Part shown: piece by piece, positions 22,594-34,299 of the stretch
Layout of the letters: every line of letters begins with the position of its first letter
How positions within the stretch are numbered: position 1 is the first letter of the stretch
Origin: Tachypleus tridentatus
Taxonomy: Eukaryota > Arthropoda > Merostomata > Xiphosura > Limulidae
Assembly (NCBI RefSeq): GCF_004210375.1
Contig: NC_134834.1
Location: 142,881,009 to 142,945,008 of the forward strand
Length of the DNA: 64,000 nt
Direction of reading: 5' to 3'
Program-made: the position numbers and the translations under genes
The notes under the pieces: model-generated
The model's database searches: none
Seen by the model: only the letters and a program-made list of their open reading frames with translations
Told to the model about the DNA's origin: nothing

Positions 22594-25500
22594 GATTAAA
22601 GCCTCGTACTTACGTGATTGCGCATGCGCACAATATTTTATATTACTTGTGAAAGTATTTCGTTTCTTTTCTTCTTGTAGTTATTACAAAATCAAAGAAC
22701 ACTAATGAGTCATTTACATCCGTTTGTATTTCCGTACAAATAATAATAACTGTGTAGCCTTCTGTAAATTGTGCTATTTTTTAGTACACAACTAAATCCT
22801 AGGTGTTTTCTGTTATTTACTAACTAGATGGACATTTTATTGGGTTATATCTACAAAGTTGCAAAAAAGATTAGAAAGTTGCGCGGTATTTCAGATTGAA
22901 GAACACGCTATTTATTACATTTATTCTTTATCGTTAATCCGTGAGAGGGCGTGGTAAAGTAATTGCAAACTCTCTCCTGCATAAATTTCTACTGGCACGT
23001 AATTTGTCAACTTAACTGCCGAGATAAGGCTTTTTTTTTTTTTTTCCAGGGATGTTATAGACGGGTGCATGTCAGAAACTCGTTACCAAGTGTTGTGCAA
23101 TAGTGCGACAAACTTCAAATACATCTATTCTTGTATACATTTAAAAAAAAGAAAAGAAACGTTGTCCTTTAAGGCTACGGTTTAGAAAAAAAATGTGTTA
23201 AATTTGGAATCATTTGGATACAAGTATACGATGAAGTTCCTTGAAAAACTAAATATTGCATACTGAAAACTGAAGTCACTTTGGTTACGTTCGTTGGTAA
23301 CTTACTGTATGATTACGTGTAGATGACTAAATTTCCAGATGCAGCCAGGGTCGAAAGTTCACTTTAGGAACTGGAAAAGTTAATCCTTTGTCGCAATAGA
23401 CTGGAATTCAAACAAGTTTGTATGTGTATAAAATTGTACATAATTAACAGTAGCAAATCCTGATAGTTTAAAGTATCTTATTATGTGTTATTAGTGGAAT
23501 GACTATTTAGTTCAGTTTGTAGAGCAAGTTCGAGGTTCTATTCCTGCGCGTGGGAAATGCAAGACCACAGACATATAATTTACATTTATGAACTTCAAAA
23601 TGTGACTTACTGAAAGTAACCTTACGTAACCATACATCTTAATTATTCTGGCGTTGTTTCAGAGTCTAATTAAGGTTTTTAATAAAACTACACACAATCT
23701 GTGTTACTTGACAAAGACTGGACAAGACCAGAGTTTAAAAAAGTTACAAAATAAAGTAAATGACTTTTTTTTATAAATTAAGAGTCATTATAATACAAAA
23801 TCAAGTTTAATGTTACAGTTTCTGCAATAAGTTTCAAGCCAGATGAAAACCTGACATCTTCCCCTCCTATTATCAACTGAAATCCTGCAGGTAAAATATT
23901 TCGTTTTATCTTTGGAGTAACAATTGTAATATATAATGCATGATACTTATGCATTATTTCGTAGTTTATACATAATGTAAAATCTTAACAAATATAATAA
24001 TCAGTATTAGAGAAAAACTCGCAGAAAACTATTTCTCCCAAAATTTGACGAACCGTGCGATGTTGACTTTTCCTTAATTACCACTTTGTTTGCAGAGAAA
24101 GTTATCGTACACGGGCAACGATAGGCAAACTTTTTAGGTACAACCCCAGTATTGTTATAGTTGTGTTATATAAAAGGCTGTAATTAAACTTGCTTGAATA
24201 ATGAAGATACACTAAACTGAATATTCATGCACACGTTAAATGAAATTATTTGATATAGACACACAGGTATAGAAAGACCAAGGTGATGGTGTAGTGCCCA
24301 TAAATTTTATGCAGATAAGATTAGTTCAACCATATCGATTTTCTTGCTAATCTGATACAACAGTGAAACAATATTAGCTACAGATAATAAAGCATACTTT
24401 TAATTGCATCGTCGTTTTAAAATAAACTACATATCTTAGCCACATGATTCACGTTCAGTTTATCGTGTCTCATATGGTTATTCCTATTCGTCATAAGAAG
24501 TATTATAACTTCCTAAAATCTTAAAACGTATTAAGAAATGTAACTTCATCTCAAATATGATTGTTTTAACCTTCCAATACAAATTCTGCAGTTAGTATTA
24601 TAACACTATACTCCCATGATTATAGAACACACGAGCATACAACGCTCAAATTTCATGATAAGAGAGAACTCAGACGAGAAACATTGTATAGTACTTGTGA
24701 AAGCGTTTCTAAAGATAAGAGTTAACTTATTTAATAATTATTTATAATATTTCAGATACACTCACTTTCAAAACACACACAAATTTTCACGTGTAGGAAC
24801 TCAACCCTGCATATGCATTACTGACCTAATTTCGTGTGCTAGTTACACACGTCAAAAGCGCGTATGCCAGTAAAGATATTCTTCACTATCTCAGTGGTGG
24901 TACTGTTGGAGACTTAGTTTTGACCTTGTTTCTACTACCTTTAGTGAGCTCATTATAGTTAACTTTAGAAATGTCTATGGTAAATTCCTTTCCGATTTTA
25001 ATTTCACCTATAGGGTGGCCAGTCACGTGGGTAACGAATGCGTTATGACACAGTTAACCGTATCATTAAGCATACAGTGGTTATTTTTCTCACTCTTTAA
25101 AACTGAATATGTTCAAAATACAAATATAAAGAATTCATAGATTCATTTCTGTGATTCATCAGTCCTATCTGACGTTTAGCACACTAGTAAGTGTTTAATT
25201 TATTATTGTTTAATTCAGTCAAGCCTATGCACTCGTTAGTTTAGAACTGTTGTCTGATAAGTAGAGATCGACTACTGCGTTCAACACTACATCCAGTCAC
25301 GTTCAACTCGTTCATGCCAGAATTCCAGTTTAAAATCTGCGTTATAGTTACTAATGTTTCTCCGATAATCTGCAGTTACTTTTACCAGTATGATTTTTCA
25401 GCTTACTTCTTGACACAAATAAGTGTAAAATAAGTTTAATCATATCCATCCTTTCCAATGAGAGTTTTACAATTATATACGATAAAACAAGTACCTGTAC

Positions 25501-26667
25501 GTATATAACTTGTGATATTCCTAGTGTGATTGTTGTGAGACCATATATATAGCTCAAGAGCTATGTAATATATCAGGCAGGTGGTAGCTCTGCCTATGTA
25601 GTGTTGATTCTTTTTGTTAATCCAAGTGGTATGTTAAATATCTCTTCAACAGGTCATCAGAACTTTAATGTTTCCCTTTATAACAATATATACGTAATAA
25701 CTGTCTCACAAGTTCTATGAATGTCTGTAAATATCGTAGCAAAATTGTAGAAGTTCTTGTTCTTCTTTCTGCTTCTATTTTGATACAACTCAAAAATCAA
25801 AACAATGTCACCCAATGTCACTGAAGTGACATAGTATTATTAATAACTAGTACTTATATAAAAATCATAATTCTAGTGTAAACGATGTTATTGCTACCCC
25901 TTGAAGTTAGCTTTCGTACAGAAATTGTTTTCCTTTAAAATACTTAAGTACATGAGGAACATGAATTACCATTCAGTATAAGTAATAGGTAAATAATAAA
26001 TACTGTACTTAGAACCTCATTGTATTTATCACCAAGTTCTAAATACAACCTTCCAATGTCTGTAGAGACATTGAATAATTAAAAACAACAATCAAAGAAG
26101 TAAAGAAAGAATCTTCAAAAAAAGGAAGTAAATGTAGGGATGCCTAATACCAGTCCTTCAAAAAACAATGCAAACAAGATAGTAGGGTTGGTATTTGTAC
26201 ATCTTGTGAAATGCCCATGGGAACAGAGAAAGCATGTGAGACACTAAAAAGAAATGACATTAAAATCTTAAACATAAGAATGTTATGCAATTCGTGTATA
26301 GTATGTGGTGCTTTACGAAATTATCAACTTGTTTTATAGCGTAATATATACGGTAATGATATTACACTAGCAATAAATTGAATGAAAAACTGTACATTGA
26401 AGTCCAGTAACATCATATATGCATAATTATGTACGTTTATGATATAATACAAATTTTGGTGTATGACACGCATATTATTTAGCGGTGGAACAACAAAGTA
26501 TTTTACATACAATGTCACGTAACTTCTCAGTCTCAAAGATATTTCAAAATTTCCACTGAACGATAGCGCCACTAAACTTAGATCACTTAACTCACTTCAA
26601 ACCATGCATTAAGACGATATAACAATCTTCACGTCTGCTGTTCTGTTTGAAACAATACATTTCACAG
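22594..26667. other. SINE-free non-coding stretch
   Basis: Over 4 kb without a recognisable SINE, unusual for the left half of this window. CpG frequency is normal and no coding motif was seen. Confidence 0.55.
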
Positions 26668-26972
26668 CAATTCTTCAGCATTACAAAGATATCGAATCAT
26701 TGTGATTTATAAGCATTTAATACACTAATTCTTTGGCATTAGAAAGTACAGTAGTATAGTTTAAAAGCACTTTATACGTAAATTCTTAATCATTAAAACG
26801 TGTTGATTCAGTAGTGAAAGAGCGATTCATACATCAGCTCTTCAACACTATGAGCATACAGGATTAGCAGCGTATGAGTAATTCATATCTATTCATCAGC
26901 ATCATGAACATCTTGAAATGATAGTTTACGAGAATCTTATATATTATTTCTTCAACGCTAATAAAGCCTTCG
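26668..26972. repeat. Degenerate ~55-bp tandem repeat, about 5-6 copies
   Basis: A pattern of TTCTTCAGCATTA followed by an AT-rich segment recurs about every 52-58 bp, with starts near 26668, 26728, 26783, 26840, 26896 and 26952. The copies are strongly diverged (for example TTCTTTGGCATTA, TTCTTAATCATTA, CTCTTCAACACTA, TTCTTCAACGCTA), so this is an ancient array visible only by the recurring anchor. Confidence 0.6.
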
Positions 26973-27362
26973 GCAACTGACGCGATAACTTTTCTATGAG
27001 GAATAAATATTTTTTACCGTCAGTTATAGTCCTTTTACTTTAATATTTCCATGATATGAGCCTAAACAATATTTAATAACCTGATTTAATCAATTGTATG
27101 TGTATTCTACGTATTTTTAAAGACAAAACGTTTTAAATCCGTAAATTATATACATTTTACGTCAATTCTTAAACACGAACACATTCGAGTTTCTTAGTTT
27201 CATGTTCACAGTGACAGATTTTTTTAAAACTGGTAATCGCGCGTTTCGGATTTTAGGAGATTCGTGGTAAACAGAAGTACATAAAAAAATGAGCAAACAT
27301 AACGACAGATTTCGTGTTGTTTTTTTTTAAACGTATCAATTAATTGTTCTCCATTACTGCTT

Positions 27363-27610
27363 TAGTTCTTAATATATCTTGCTACCCAGATTAACATCCT
27401 CTTAACGTTTTGGAAAGAAAAAAAAATTAATATATCTTACTGCACAGAATAACATCGTGTTAACGTTTTGGAAAGAAGAAAAATTAGTTTTGAATGCTTC
27501 TTGCAACACAGAAAAACTTCGTGAGATGTTTTGGAAAGAAGAAAAATTAGTTTTTAATATTTTTTGCTACATAAAATAACATCGTGTTGACGTTTTGAAA
27601 AGAAAAGATT
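27363..27610. repeat. ~62-bp tandem repeat, 4 copies
   Basis: Four consecutive units share TAACATCGTGTTAACGTTTT followed by GGAAAGAAGAAAAATTAG, with anchors near 27392, 27451, 27513 and 27577. Unit divergence is about 15-25% by eye. It is directly followed by a second two-copy repeat starting near 27662. Confidence 0.8.
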
Positions 27611-27659
27611 GTTTTGTGTTGTCTGTCTGTCCATATTAGAAACAAAAAAAATGAACATG

Positions 27660-27775
27660 ATTAACATCACGTAATATGAACTTTGTATCCGGTTAACATA
27701 CGTCACGACCAACATGAGTAATATCTCTTGATGTGAACTTTGTATCCGGTTAACATATATCACGACGGTTTCGAA
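27660..27775. repeat. ~58-bp tandem duplication, 2 copies
   Basis: Two copies of a segment containing GAACTTTGTATCCGGTTAAC (27679 and 27737) followed by ATAYRTCACGAC lie head to tail. Both keep the same start (ATGAACTTTG / ATGTGAACTTTG), so a simple local duplication next to the 62-bp array is the likeliest origin. Confidence 0.75.
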
Positions 27776-27805
27776 ACATTTAGCAAAAAATAAATTAAAA
27801 ATCAA

Positions 27806-29035
27806 CCCATACTGGTATTACAAACATGTGTTTATCAAAAATAGTTGCTATATTTATTAGTGTTCAAAAATACATCTTCATATAGAAACATAAAACTCTA
27901 AAGTTTTAACTTCATTTTTATACATATACCAGCAACCGATGGGTCCATAGCCTACATTTAAGGGACGCTTTGATACAAAATTAATTCTTGAACTATTATT
28001 TTACAATTTTTTTAGCTTAATGATCATTGGCACTATAACACAATTTTAATTTCCTTAACCAAGTTACAAGCGGTAATTAGTAAGCCTACTTATTTACGTA
28101 TTCTATAATGCCAATCGATGCCAAAATTTGGGTCCGTTTTCGAGGAGTTCCTGTAAAAGCGTATTTACGAAATACCAGAGTTCCCTAAGTGGTTGTGTGA
28201 AAAGCTTTTACCTTTATGCAAACCTCAAGATGAAGATTATTCGTTTGGCAACTCTTAGAAGTTGGTAAGTCTAGGAATTTAGGAGGAGTTACGTGACACA
28301 CACCCAGACATAATCTTGTTATATAAATGTGACAAATATGGTGAAGACAGGAATAAGCATTGGTGAGCATAACGGGCTAAAACTGTGCAGAATTATACCA
28401 CTTATGCCAAACAGTATAGATGTTAAATTTAAGACCCTTTAGTGATGTACGCATATGAAGGTGCAACTGACTATTTTTTTCAGCCTAAAGAATGATAATG
28501 TTTGCCTCACTTCAATAAACAGGCCAACATATTCCTTTAAGACTGGAATATTGATTTCAACCTCATAACGCTACATTCCCACCAAACATATAACTGGGTC
28601 CTCTTTGAAGACGTGTCGCATACCGTCTAGTGATTTCACACATTAAAGAAGTTTTGGAAAGAGCCTTTCCGGAGAAGTGGTTGAAAATATCTCAGGATTC
28701 TATCAACATGCACCGTCAGTGCCGAGCAAGTCTTGCTGTTCGTGATGAACACAAAAAGTTTTATAAATAAATAGAAAGGTCATGGACTGAAATGACTTAA
28801 AATAATCTTTGCCAAACGTTCGTTTACAAGCATGAGATTAATGAACATTTGTTCGAAGTTTTAAAAACATTAACTGGCATTTTCAACCTGACACAGAGGC
28901 TAAATTACCAGGTCGGAGACTAAGGTACAGACATAGTTACCCTTAATTTGAAACAGCTGAAGGACAAACAGTCAGCAGCACTCACCTTAATTTGGAAAGG
29001 AAGTAACCCCTACTTCAAGACAGCTGAAGGATATC
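27806..29035. other. Non-coding stretch, possibly a very old coding element
   Basis: A stretch near 28620-28760 can be translated with frame changes into SHIKEVLERAFPEKWLKISQ, which has a transposase-like flavour, but no diagnostic motif was found. I would not name it. Confidence 0.3.
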
Positions 29036-29059
29036 TAATGATAAAAATTCACCATACAT

Positions 29060-29140
29060 ATGACTACTCTTAACTGAATAGTGGGTCTAACTGTCACTCT
29101 TAGAACACCCCCACAGTGAAAATGAAAGCAGAGGGCGTTC
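29060..29140 (-). repeat. Diverged SINE fragment
   Basis: ACTACTCTTAACTGAATAGTGGGTCTAACTGTCACTC is split here as ACTACTCTTAACTGAATAG and TGTCACTCTTAGAACACCCC; both match the SINE body. Confidence 0.5.
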
Positions 29141-29869
29141 ATATACGTATCGCAACTCAAATCTAGAGCTTTTCAATTCTCAGTCCAGTACAGGAAGTGA
29201 TTAGTAATGTTTTATAACAGTAACTTTCTCTATCACAGCTAAGGTTTACAAATTCTGCTTATTTTATTAATGATATATATTTTTTACTTGAAAACTTAAC
29301 CATACACGTATAACTCACAGACACATCTGCTGAGCAGTGAAGCAGGCGAGAGATTTAGTACTGGTTAGATGACGTATGCTACTGGACTAAGGAAGACAAA
29401 ATGAATGGATAAAATGTTACCCTCACGAGTGCCATATATATATATTTTACATTTATATGGTAGGTTTGATACGACACATGTACACATTATAAGCGTTCCT
29501 GAAAACCACTAATGGAATCATATTTGGCATAGCCACATGCTTAACTGAACTACAGACGTAGAAAAAGTGAGTGATATGTAGGAGACTTCGATGCGTCATT
29601 TCAGCCTTGTCCTCTACATTGGTGCGTTTCTTGTCTATTGAGGAAATATAAGACACACCAAGGATTCTCGTGCTAAAATGGAAGCGGCTTGTTTGTTTTT
29701 AAATTACAATTCCCAGTTGTTTGTGTTTTAACTAGAATAAAAAGGGAATTGGCGAATATTCGTTCTCATACAATCTCAATCATAATATATGTCGAATAAA
29801 TAATTTACGAAGTCTGTTCAAAAAATACGCGGACTGACGTCATAAAACAAAATGTACTTTATTTAGAAG

Positions 29870-30128
29870 TTACAGATCTGAGGCCCCTTCAAAGTACTCT
29901 CCTCCCCAACGCACACATTTATGCCAACGGTGTTTCCACTTGTTGAAACAGTCCTGGTACGCTTCTTTTGTAATGTCCTCCAGCTCCTTCGTCGCATTTG
30001 CCTTAATCTCGGGAATCGTCTCAAATCTTCTTCCTTTCAAGGGTCTTTTGAGTTTGGGGAACAAGAAAAAATCGCAAGGAGCAAGGTCAGGTGAGGAGGG
30101 GGGTGGAGAAGAACAATGATCGAGTGTT
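29870..30128 (-). pseudogene. Mariner transposase C-terminal piece
   Basis: After the internal deletion the sequence resumes in the catalytic domain. SPDLAPCDFFLFPKLKRPLK contains the third aspartate (in PCDFF) of the DD34D triad. The frame continues with KGRRFETIPEIKANATKEL to the normal C-terminus KCVRWGGEYFEGASDL with a stop at 29870. The joining region near 30085-30128 is out of frame with the rest. The good preservation on both sides suggests a fairly young copy. Confidence 0.88.
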
Positions 30129-30139
30129 TGGCCAAAAAC

Positions 30140-30517
30140 TCACGAGTTCTGAGGGCTGAATTTCGCAGCAACGCGGTGCATCTTCAATTGTTTGGTCAAA
30201 ATCTCGTAACAAAATCCAACTGATATCCCACACTCTTCAGCAAGCTCCCCGAAAGTCAGACGTCGATTTGCCCGCACCAGGGTGTTGATTTGGTCGACGT
30301 GTGGGTCGTCAGTTGACGTGGAAGGACGTCCAGGACGCTCATCATCTTCAATGGACTGTCGACCATCCTTAAAACGTTCATGCCACTTGAAACATGCCGT
30401 ACGATTCATAGCAACATCACCGTAAGCCGTGTTAAGCATAGCAAAAGTTTCAGTCGCAGATTTTTCAAGTTTAACACAAATTTTCACAGCAAGTCGTTGC
30501 TCCTTCAGGTCATTCAT
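30140..30517 (-). pseudogene. Mariner transposase N-terminal half (truncated)
   Basis: The frame starts at the ATG at 30517 (MNDLKEQRLAVKICVKLEKS) and runs ~125 codons through the two helix-turn-helix DNA-binding motifs of mariner transposases. Recognisable landmarks are TACFKWHERFKDGR, the linker ERPGRPSTS, and LAEECGISVGFCYEIL. It ends with a stop shortly after KMHRVAAKFSPQNS, where the catalytic domain should begin. An upstream in-frame extension to 30577 lacks similarity and is probably untranslated. The first two catalytic aspartates are absent from the element, so it cannot encode an active enzyme. Confidence 0.9.
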
Positions 30518-31248
30518 TCTGAAATCCGCCAAACGAAAAAATCGCACTTCACTTAAAACCGCGTAGCTAATACACAAATGAAGATATCTGCAATCGGAAA
30601 ATGGCGTAGTAATCAGCTAATCTGTGCGAACCTAGCGACACCAAGCAGATTCCCCTGGAACCAACTGGAGCCGCGCAATTCAAACAGTCCGCGTATTTTT
30701 TGAATAGCCCTTGTATGTATAAGTACATTACAGTGAATAATATCTTTTATCAAAGCTATCATCATATATTTAGACAGTTTTTATATTAAATCTCAAAACA
30801 TGTTTCCAGATATCTAATCTCGTTCTTGAGTCTTTGATAAACAAAGTTACAAAAACTCAAAAATGAGTTTCCAGAAAATCTAAACTTAAATTTCAAGAGT
30901 AGTGTACAAAAAGAAGCTCTCCAGGCAGACATAATAAATTACTTCTCACTGGAAGACTTCCAACTAAAACAAGAAGTATAACAGGTTAGAAAATCAAGTT
31001 TTCACAGAAACAATGTTGTATTATCTGGGTCATAGTGCATTCCAATAGTCCTGTAGTGTACAAATTGATGTAAAAACATATAGATTAATAAATTATCATT
31101 GAAACACATACATACAAATATTAAGATAAATTAGGTCACATGTTACACAGAACAAAGAAAGCACAGAGTGACTCTCATACAAACTGATACAAGAAAAACA
31201 CTATCATTTTCTAAACCACTGCTAGTTTGAAGCAAAACTACATGTAGT

Positions 31249-31368
31249 TATTTGTTATTAAGCTTAAAGCTATACAAAGAAGGTCTATTTATTATCTGCC
31301 CACCAGGGATAACGAAACCCGATTTCTAGCTGTATAAATCCGCAGACATGCCGCTGTGTCACTTGGGG
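31249..31368 (-). repeat. SINE family B
   Basis: ATTTATTATCTGCCCACCAG, AACGAAACCCGATTTCTAGC and CGCAGACATGCCGCTGTG. The minus strand carries a tRNA-like head with a B box of the type GGTTTCGATACCC. Confidence 0.8.
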
Positions 31369-31640
31369 AAGGGTGGAGACTACGTCTATATTAATAGTTA
31401 TTTTTTGTCTATATGATACATTAATTTAGTGGCAGAACTTGACCTCGGTCGAATATAACCTGACACTTCATTAGAAGAACCACAACCGATACACACACAT
31501 TTGTTACAAGCGAAATACTAGGCGTGACTGAATATATTAATTGTGTGAATAATCTTGTTATTTGATTTAGAGTAACGTCACATTAGTATCTCAGAACGAC
31601 TGGTATGGGTATTAACACTTTTACGGATAAGGAAAGAACA

Positions 31641-31670
31641 ACGTTTCGACCTTCCTAGGTCATCTTCAGG
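31641..31670 (-). ncRNA. Hammerhead-ribozyme-like motif in inverted Penelope tail
   Basis: Minus-strand CCTGAAGATGACCTAGGAAG then GTCGAAACGT, with stem II GACC/GGUC, six-base loop UAGGAA, and intact CUGANGA and GAAAC boxes. Confidence 0.45.
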
Positions 31671-31686
31671 TTAAGAAAGAGAGAGT

Positions 31687-32230
31687 TTGCATACTGGATT
31701 ATACATTCCCGGGACTCAGCACATGCATGAAACAAAACAAAAACTCAACATATTAAGAAACCAAATACACACAGCCACAGAACTATGTTCACCTGATAAA
31801 ATTAACGATGAAATCAACAAAATAAAACACTTCATCAACATCAACAAATTTCCTCAAAAACCCATGGACAAAATTATACACACACACCGAGACCAACAAC
31901 AAACAAACAATAAATCCCAAGATACAACAAACTACAAAACCGTATACTGCTGCATACCATATGTTCCTGACATCATCGAGAAAATAGCCAACATTAGGAA
32001 AAAAAAACTTAACAAAATACAACATTCCGGTAAACAACACCAAAGTAATTCAAACACCAGATACAAAACTAAAATCCATACTATGTAAAAACTACAGTGA
32101 CAAACACACCATTAACACAATTTATAAAACACAATGCAACGGCTGCCACGACTTCTATATTGGAGAAACAAGCAGAAAAATGGAAACTAGGTTCAAAGAA
32201 CACAAAAAACACCTTCACACGTTTTTGAAC
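31687..32230 (+). pseudogene. Penelope polyprotein fragment: RT C-terminal end and GIY-YIG endonuclease
   Basis: The first frame (to 32088) includes FININKFPQKPMDKII and IPYVPDIIEKIANI, the conserved C-terminal end of the Penelope reverse transcriptase. After a frameshift near 32040 a second frame reads TPDTKLKSILCKNYSDKHTI, then YKTQCNGCHDFYIGETSRKM and RFKEHKK, the GIY-YIG endonuclease with its paired cysteines and the catalytic-region YIGET and EH motifs. The catalytic RT palm is missing. The protein in active elements copies RNA and nicks target DNA; this copy cannot. Confidence 0.85.
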
Positions 32231-32476
32231 ACTGCAAATCAAATCAATACAACATAACCATAGAAAACACCAAGATATTAAGTAGGGAAACAAATATAAA
32301 CGCAAAATCAAAGAAGTCCTACTCATACAGCAACAAAAAATAAAATCAAACCAATATAAAGGAACACCTATATACCTATACTAATTAATAACCTAACATA
32401 CAACTGCAACGTCCCCTACAATCCTGTATCCCTAAGACGTGTGTAAAAGGTCATATTCAAACTCTTTCTTTATTAG

Positions 32477-32506
32477 CCTGAAGGTGACCTAAAAAGGCCG
32501 AATCGT
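32477..32506 (+). ncRNA. Decayed hammerhead-like motif in Penelope tail
   Basis: CCTGAAGGTGACCTAAAAAG then GCCGAATCGT. The A9 position of CUGANGA and the GAAA box are both mutated, so this copy is expected to be inactive. Confidence 0.35.
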
Positions 32507-32605
32507 TGTCCTAGCGTCATTTATAAATAAAAGTGTTAATACCCATACCAACCGTTCTGAAATACATTTTTACTTCAAGTGGGTTTCTCGTCATCACATA
32601 TATTC

Positions 32606-32736
32606 ACATTAACTGTTGACTAAAGCTGTATTCACACTAACTGTTGTTTTGAGGTGTATTCACATTAATTGTTGACTAAAGCTGTGTTTACATTAACTTT
32701 TGGTTGTAGCTGAGTTCACACTAATTGTTGGCTAAA
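32606..32736. repeat. Short degenerate tandem repeat, ~28-30 bp unit, about 5 copies
   Basis: Successive copies of a unit built on CACATTAACTGTTGACTAAA appear next to the end of the Penelope fragment at 32.6 kb. Spacing varies slightly and copies carry substitutions (CACTAACTGTTG, CACATTAATTGTTG, CATTAACTTTTGG, CACTAATTGTTGGC). No function is evident. Confidence 0.75.
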
Positions 32737-34299
32737 CAATGACAAGTACAAGCGAGAAAAAAAGTTGGCGGTGGGTGTTGCCAGTCAGTTAGCTGCCTTG
32801 TTTCATCAAACAACTCAACAGAGAGAGAAATGAAAAATCACTGGAGGCAGGTGCTACCAGATAGTTGCTTTCTTTCTAACCAACAATTCAAAACTAGTTA
32901 TAACTGCACATAGCATTATTAGTTTTGCCATAACAAAAACAGAGCAAGCGTAGTGGCAACAGGAATCAAACTTATGACTATTCATGTAGGTATTTTGAGT
33001 ACAAATATATTCTCATTTTGTGTACAACAGACTTGTACATCTGATTAAAGGCTTACCTCATTCTGTATGGATAAAAATAGTAAATTGAGAATTATAGTAA
33101 ACATTCTTTCTCCAATACAGCGTCGGTCCACTTGGGTTAACAAAGTGTTAAGATAATTGAAAACACTAATTTTAACCAATTTAACCATAATTCAGTTAAT
33201 AAAATAAATAATCTAGCATTAATAATGACAACCATAAAACATGGTGAAAACGGCCTAGGGCATAAGGAAAAATTTGGTAGCCAAATCAGACAATGTAACA
33301 GAATCGTTATTCAAAGTCCTTCCTTGATACTAAACACGTAGCGAACACATATCCAACCATTTGGCTTTAAAGTGCTGTTATCAGTTGCTAGAATTACCCT
33401 GAAAGTTAACATTTTTTTACAATGAAAATTTGTTTCTGAAAGATAATTACCTCCTCAGACCCAAAGCTATCTCGACCCTCATTCACAACTTTCGTTAATA
33501 GCACACTTTCGCGTCACTTCAGACATGTCGATCACGTGACAACCTTCCGCCAATCATACTGTGTCATCTATACTAATACATCCAACTTACTCTACTATTT
33601 TGGCATAATATTCTCTTTCGTTACTTAGCAGGTACAAACTAGAAACATCAACATACCAGTGGAGAAGAAAGTTGGTAAGTACCTATCGGAAATATATTTT
33701 CAGAGTAAGAAAATGTTTACTTTCGAAATGGTACTATTTTCTCTCACTCAAAACTATAATTCTACATTGTGAAGGCGGAGAGGCAACAATATTCAATCAA
33801 ATGGAGAGCAACCATCTTGAAAGAACAGGTGTGCCACAGTAATAAAAGGAGGTACATCTATGGGGTATAGCAGTTCTCCTGGAACAGGTATACTTATCAC
33901 TCTGTAACGAATACAGTAATAGGCAGGCACCAGAGCCTCAAGATGTACAGCACTGTTCTGTGGAGAAGTGTTGTATAACTATGACGGGAACCAGTGCGGC
34001 ACGAACAAACATTGAATGTCTGGTAGGTAATCGACAACGGGCCGAAAAAAATATTGGCCAAGGGTAGAGTTTTGTGGCACACTGGAACGTTAACTGGTGT
34101 CAAAATGGGCAGAACATCCAGTGAAAATGTCTTGTCTGGGATATCGTGACCAACGATGGCGATACTCCCATGAAAAAAACAACAACAAAAATCCAGGAGA
34201 AAGTGCCTTCAATAAGTAGTCTGATTAAAACTTGTCAAGTAATTCGGAGTCAGCCTGATGTCAACATATGTAGAAACTGTAATCACGGGACATACCAAT
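32737..34299. other. Non-coding stretch up to the edge of the CpG-poor domain
   Basis: Normal CpG density (for example 33508-33550 and 33980-34160). The minus frame at 33897-34103 has no recognisable domain. Confidence 0.55.

Larger units (their letters stand above)
29808..30713 (-). mobile_element. Internally deleted mariner-type DNA transposon, 906 bp
   Basis: Near-perfect terminal inverted repeats of ~29 bp (29808-29836 and 30713-30685) share TTCAAAAAATACGCGGACTG and are flanked by TA on both sides (29806-29807 and 30714-30715), the target duplication of the Tc1/mariner superfamily. Transposase pieces are read on the minus strand, so the 5' end of the element is on the right. At 906 bp it is about 400 bp shorter than a typical ~1.3-kb mariner because the middle of the transposase gene is missing. 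Confidence 0.93.
31586..32598 (+). mobile_element. Penelope-like element, 5'-truncated, with inverted tail at its left end
   Basis: The order is an inverted tail fragment (31586-31680, minus orientation, with a hammerhead-like motif), a coding remnant (31687-32230, plus), then a full-orientation tail (32400-32598) ending TGGGTTTCTCGTCATCAC. Such tail-body-tail layouts with one partly inverted terminal copy are usual for Penelope-like elements. It is one of the better preserved copies in the window but is truncated and frameshifted. Confidence 0.85.

Noticed and set aside
30140-30577. A host gene encoding a helix-turn-helix protein
   Set aside because: It lies between mariner terminal repeats with TA flanks and is clearly a transposase remnant.
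33897-34103. 68-codon minus-strand frame near the CpG boundary
   Set aside because: No recognisable domain, no splice-supported extension; probably chance.
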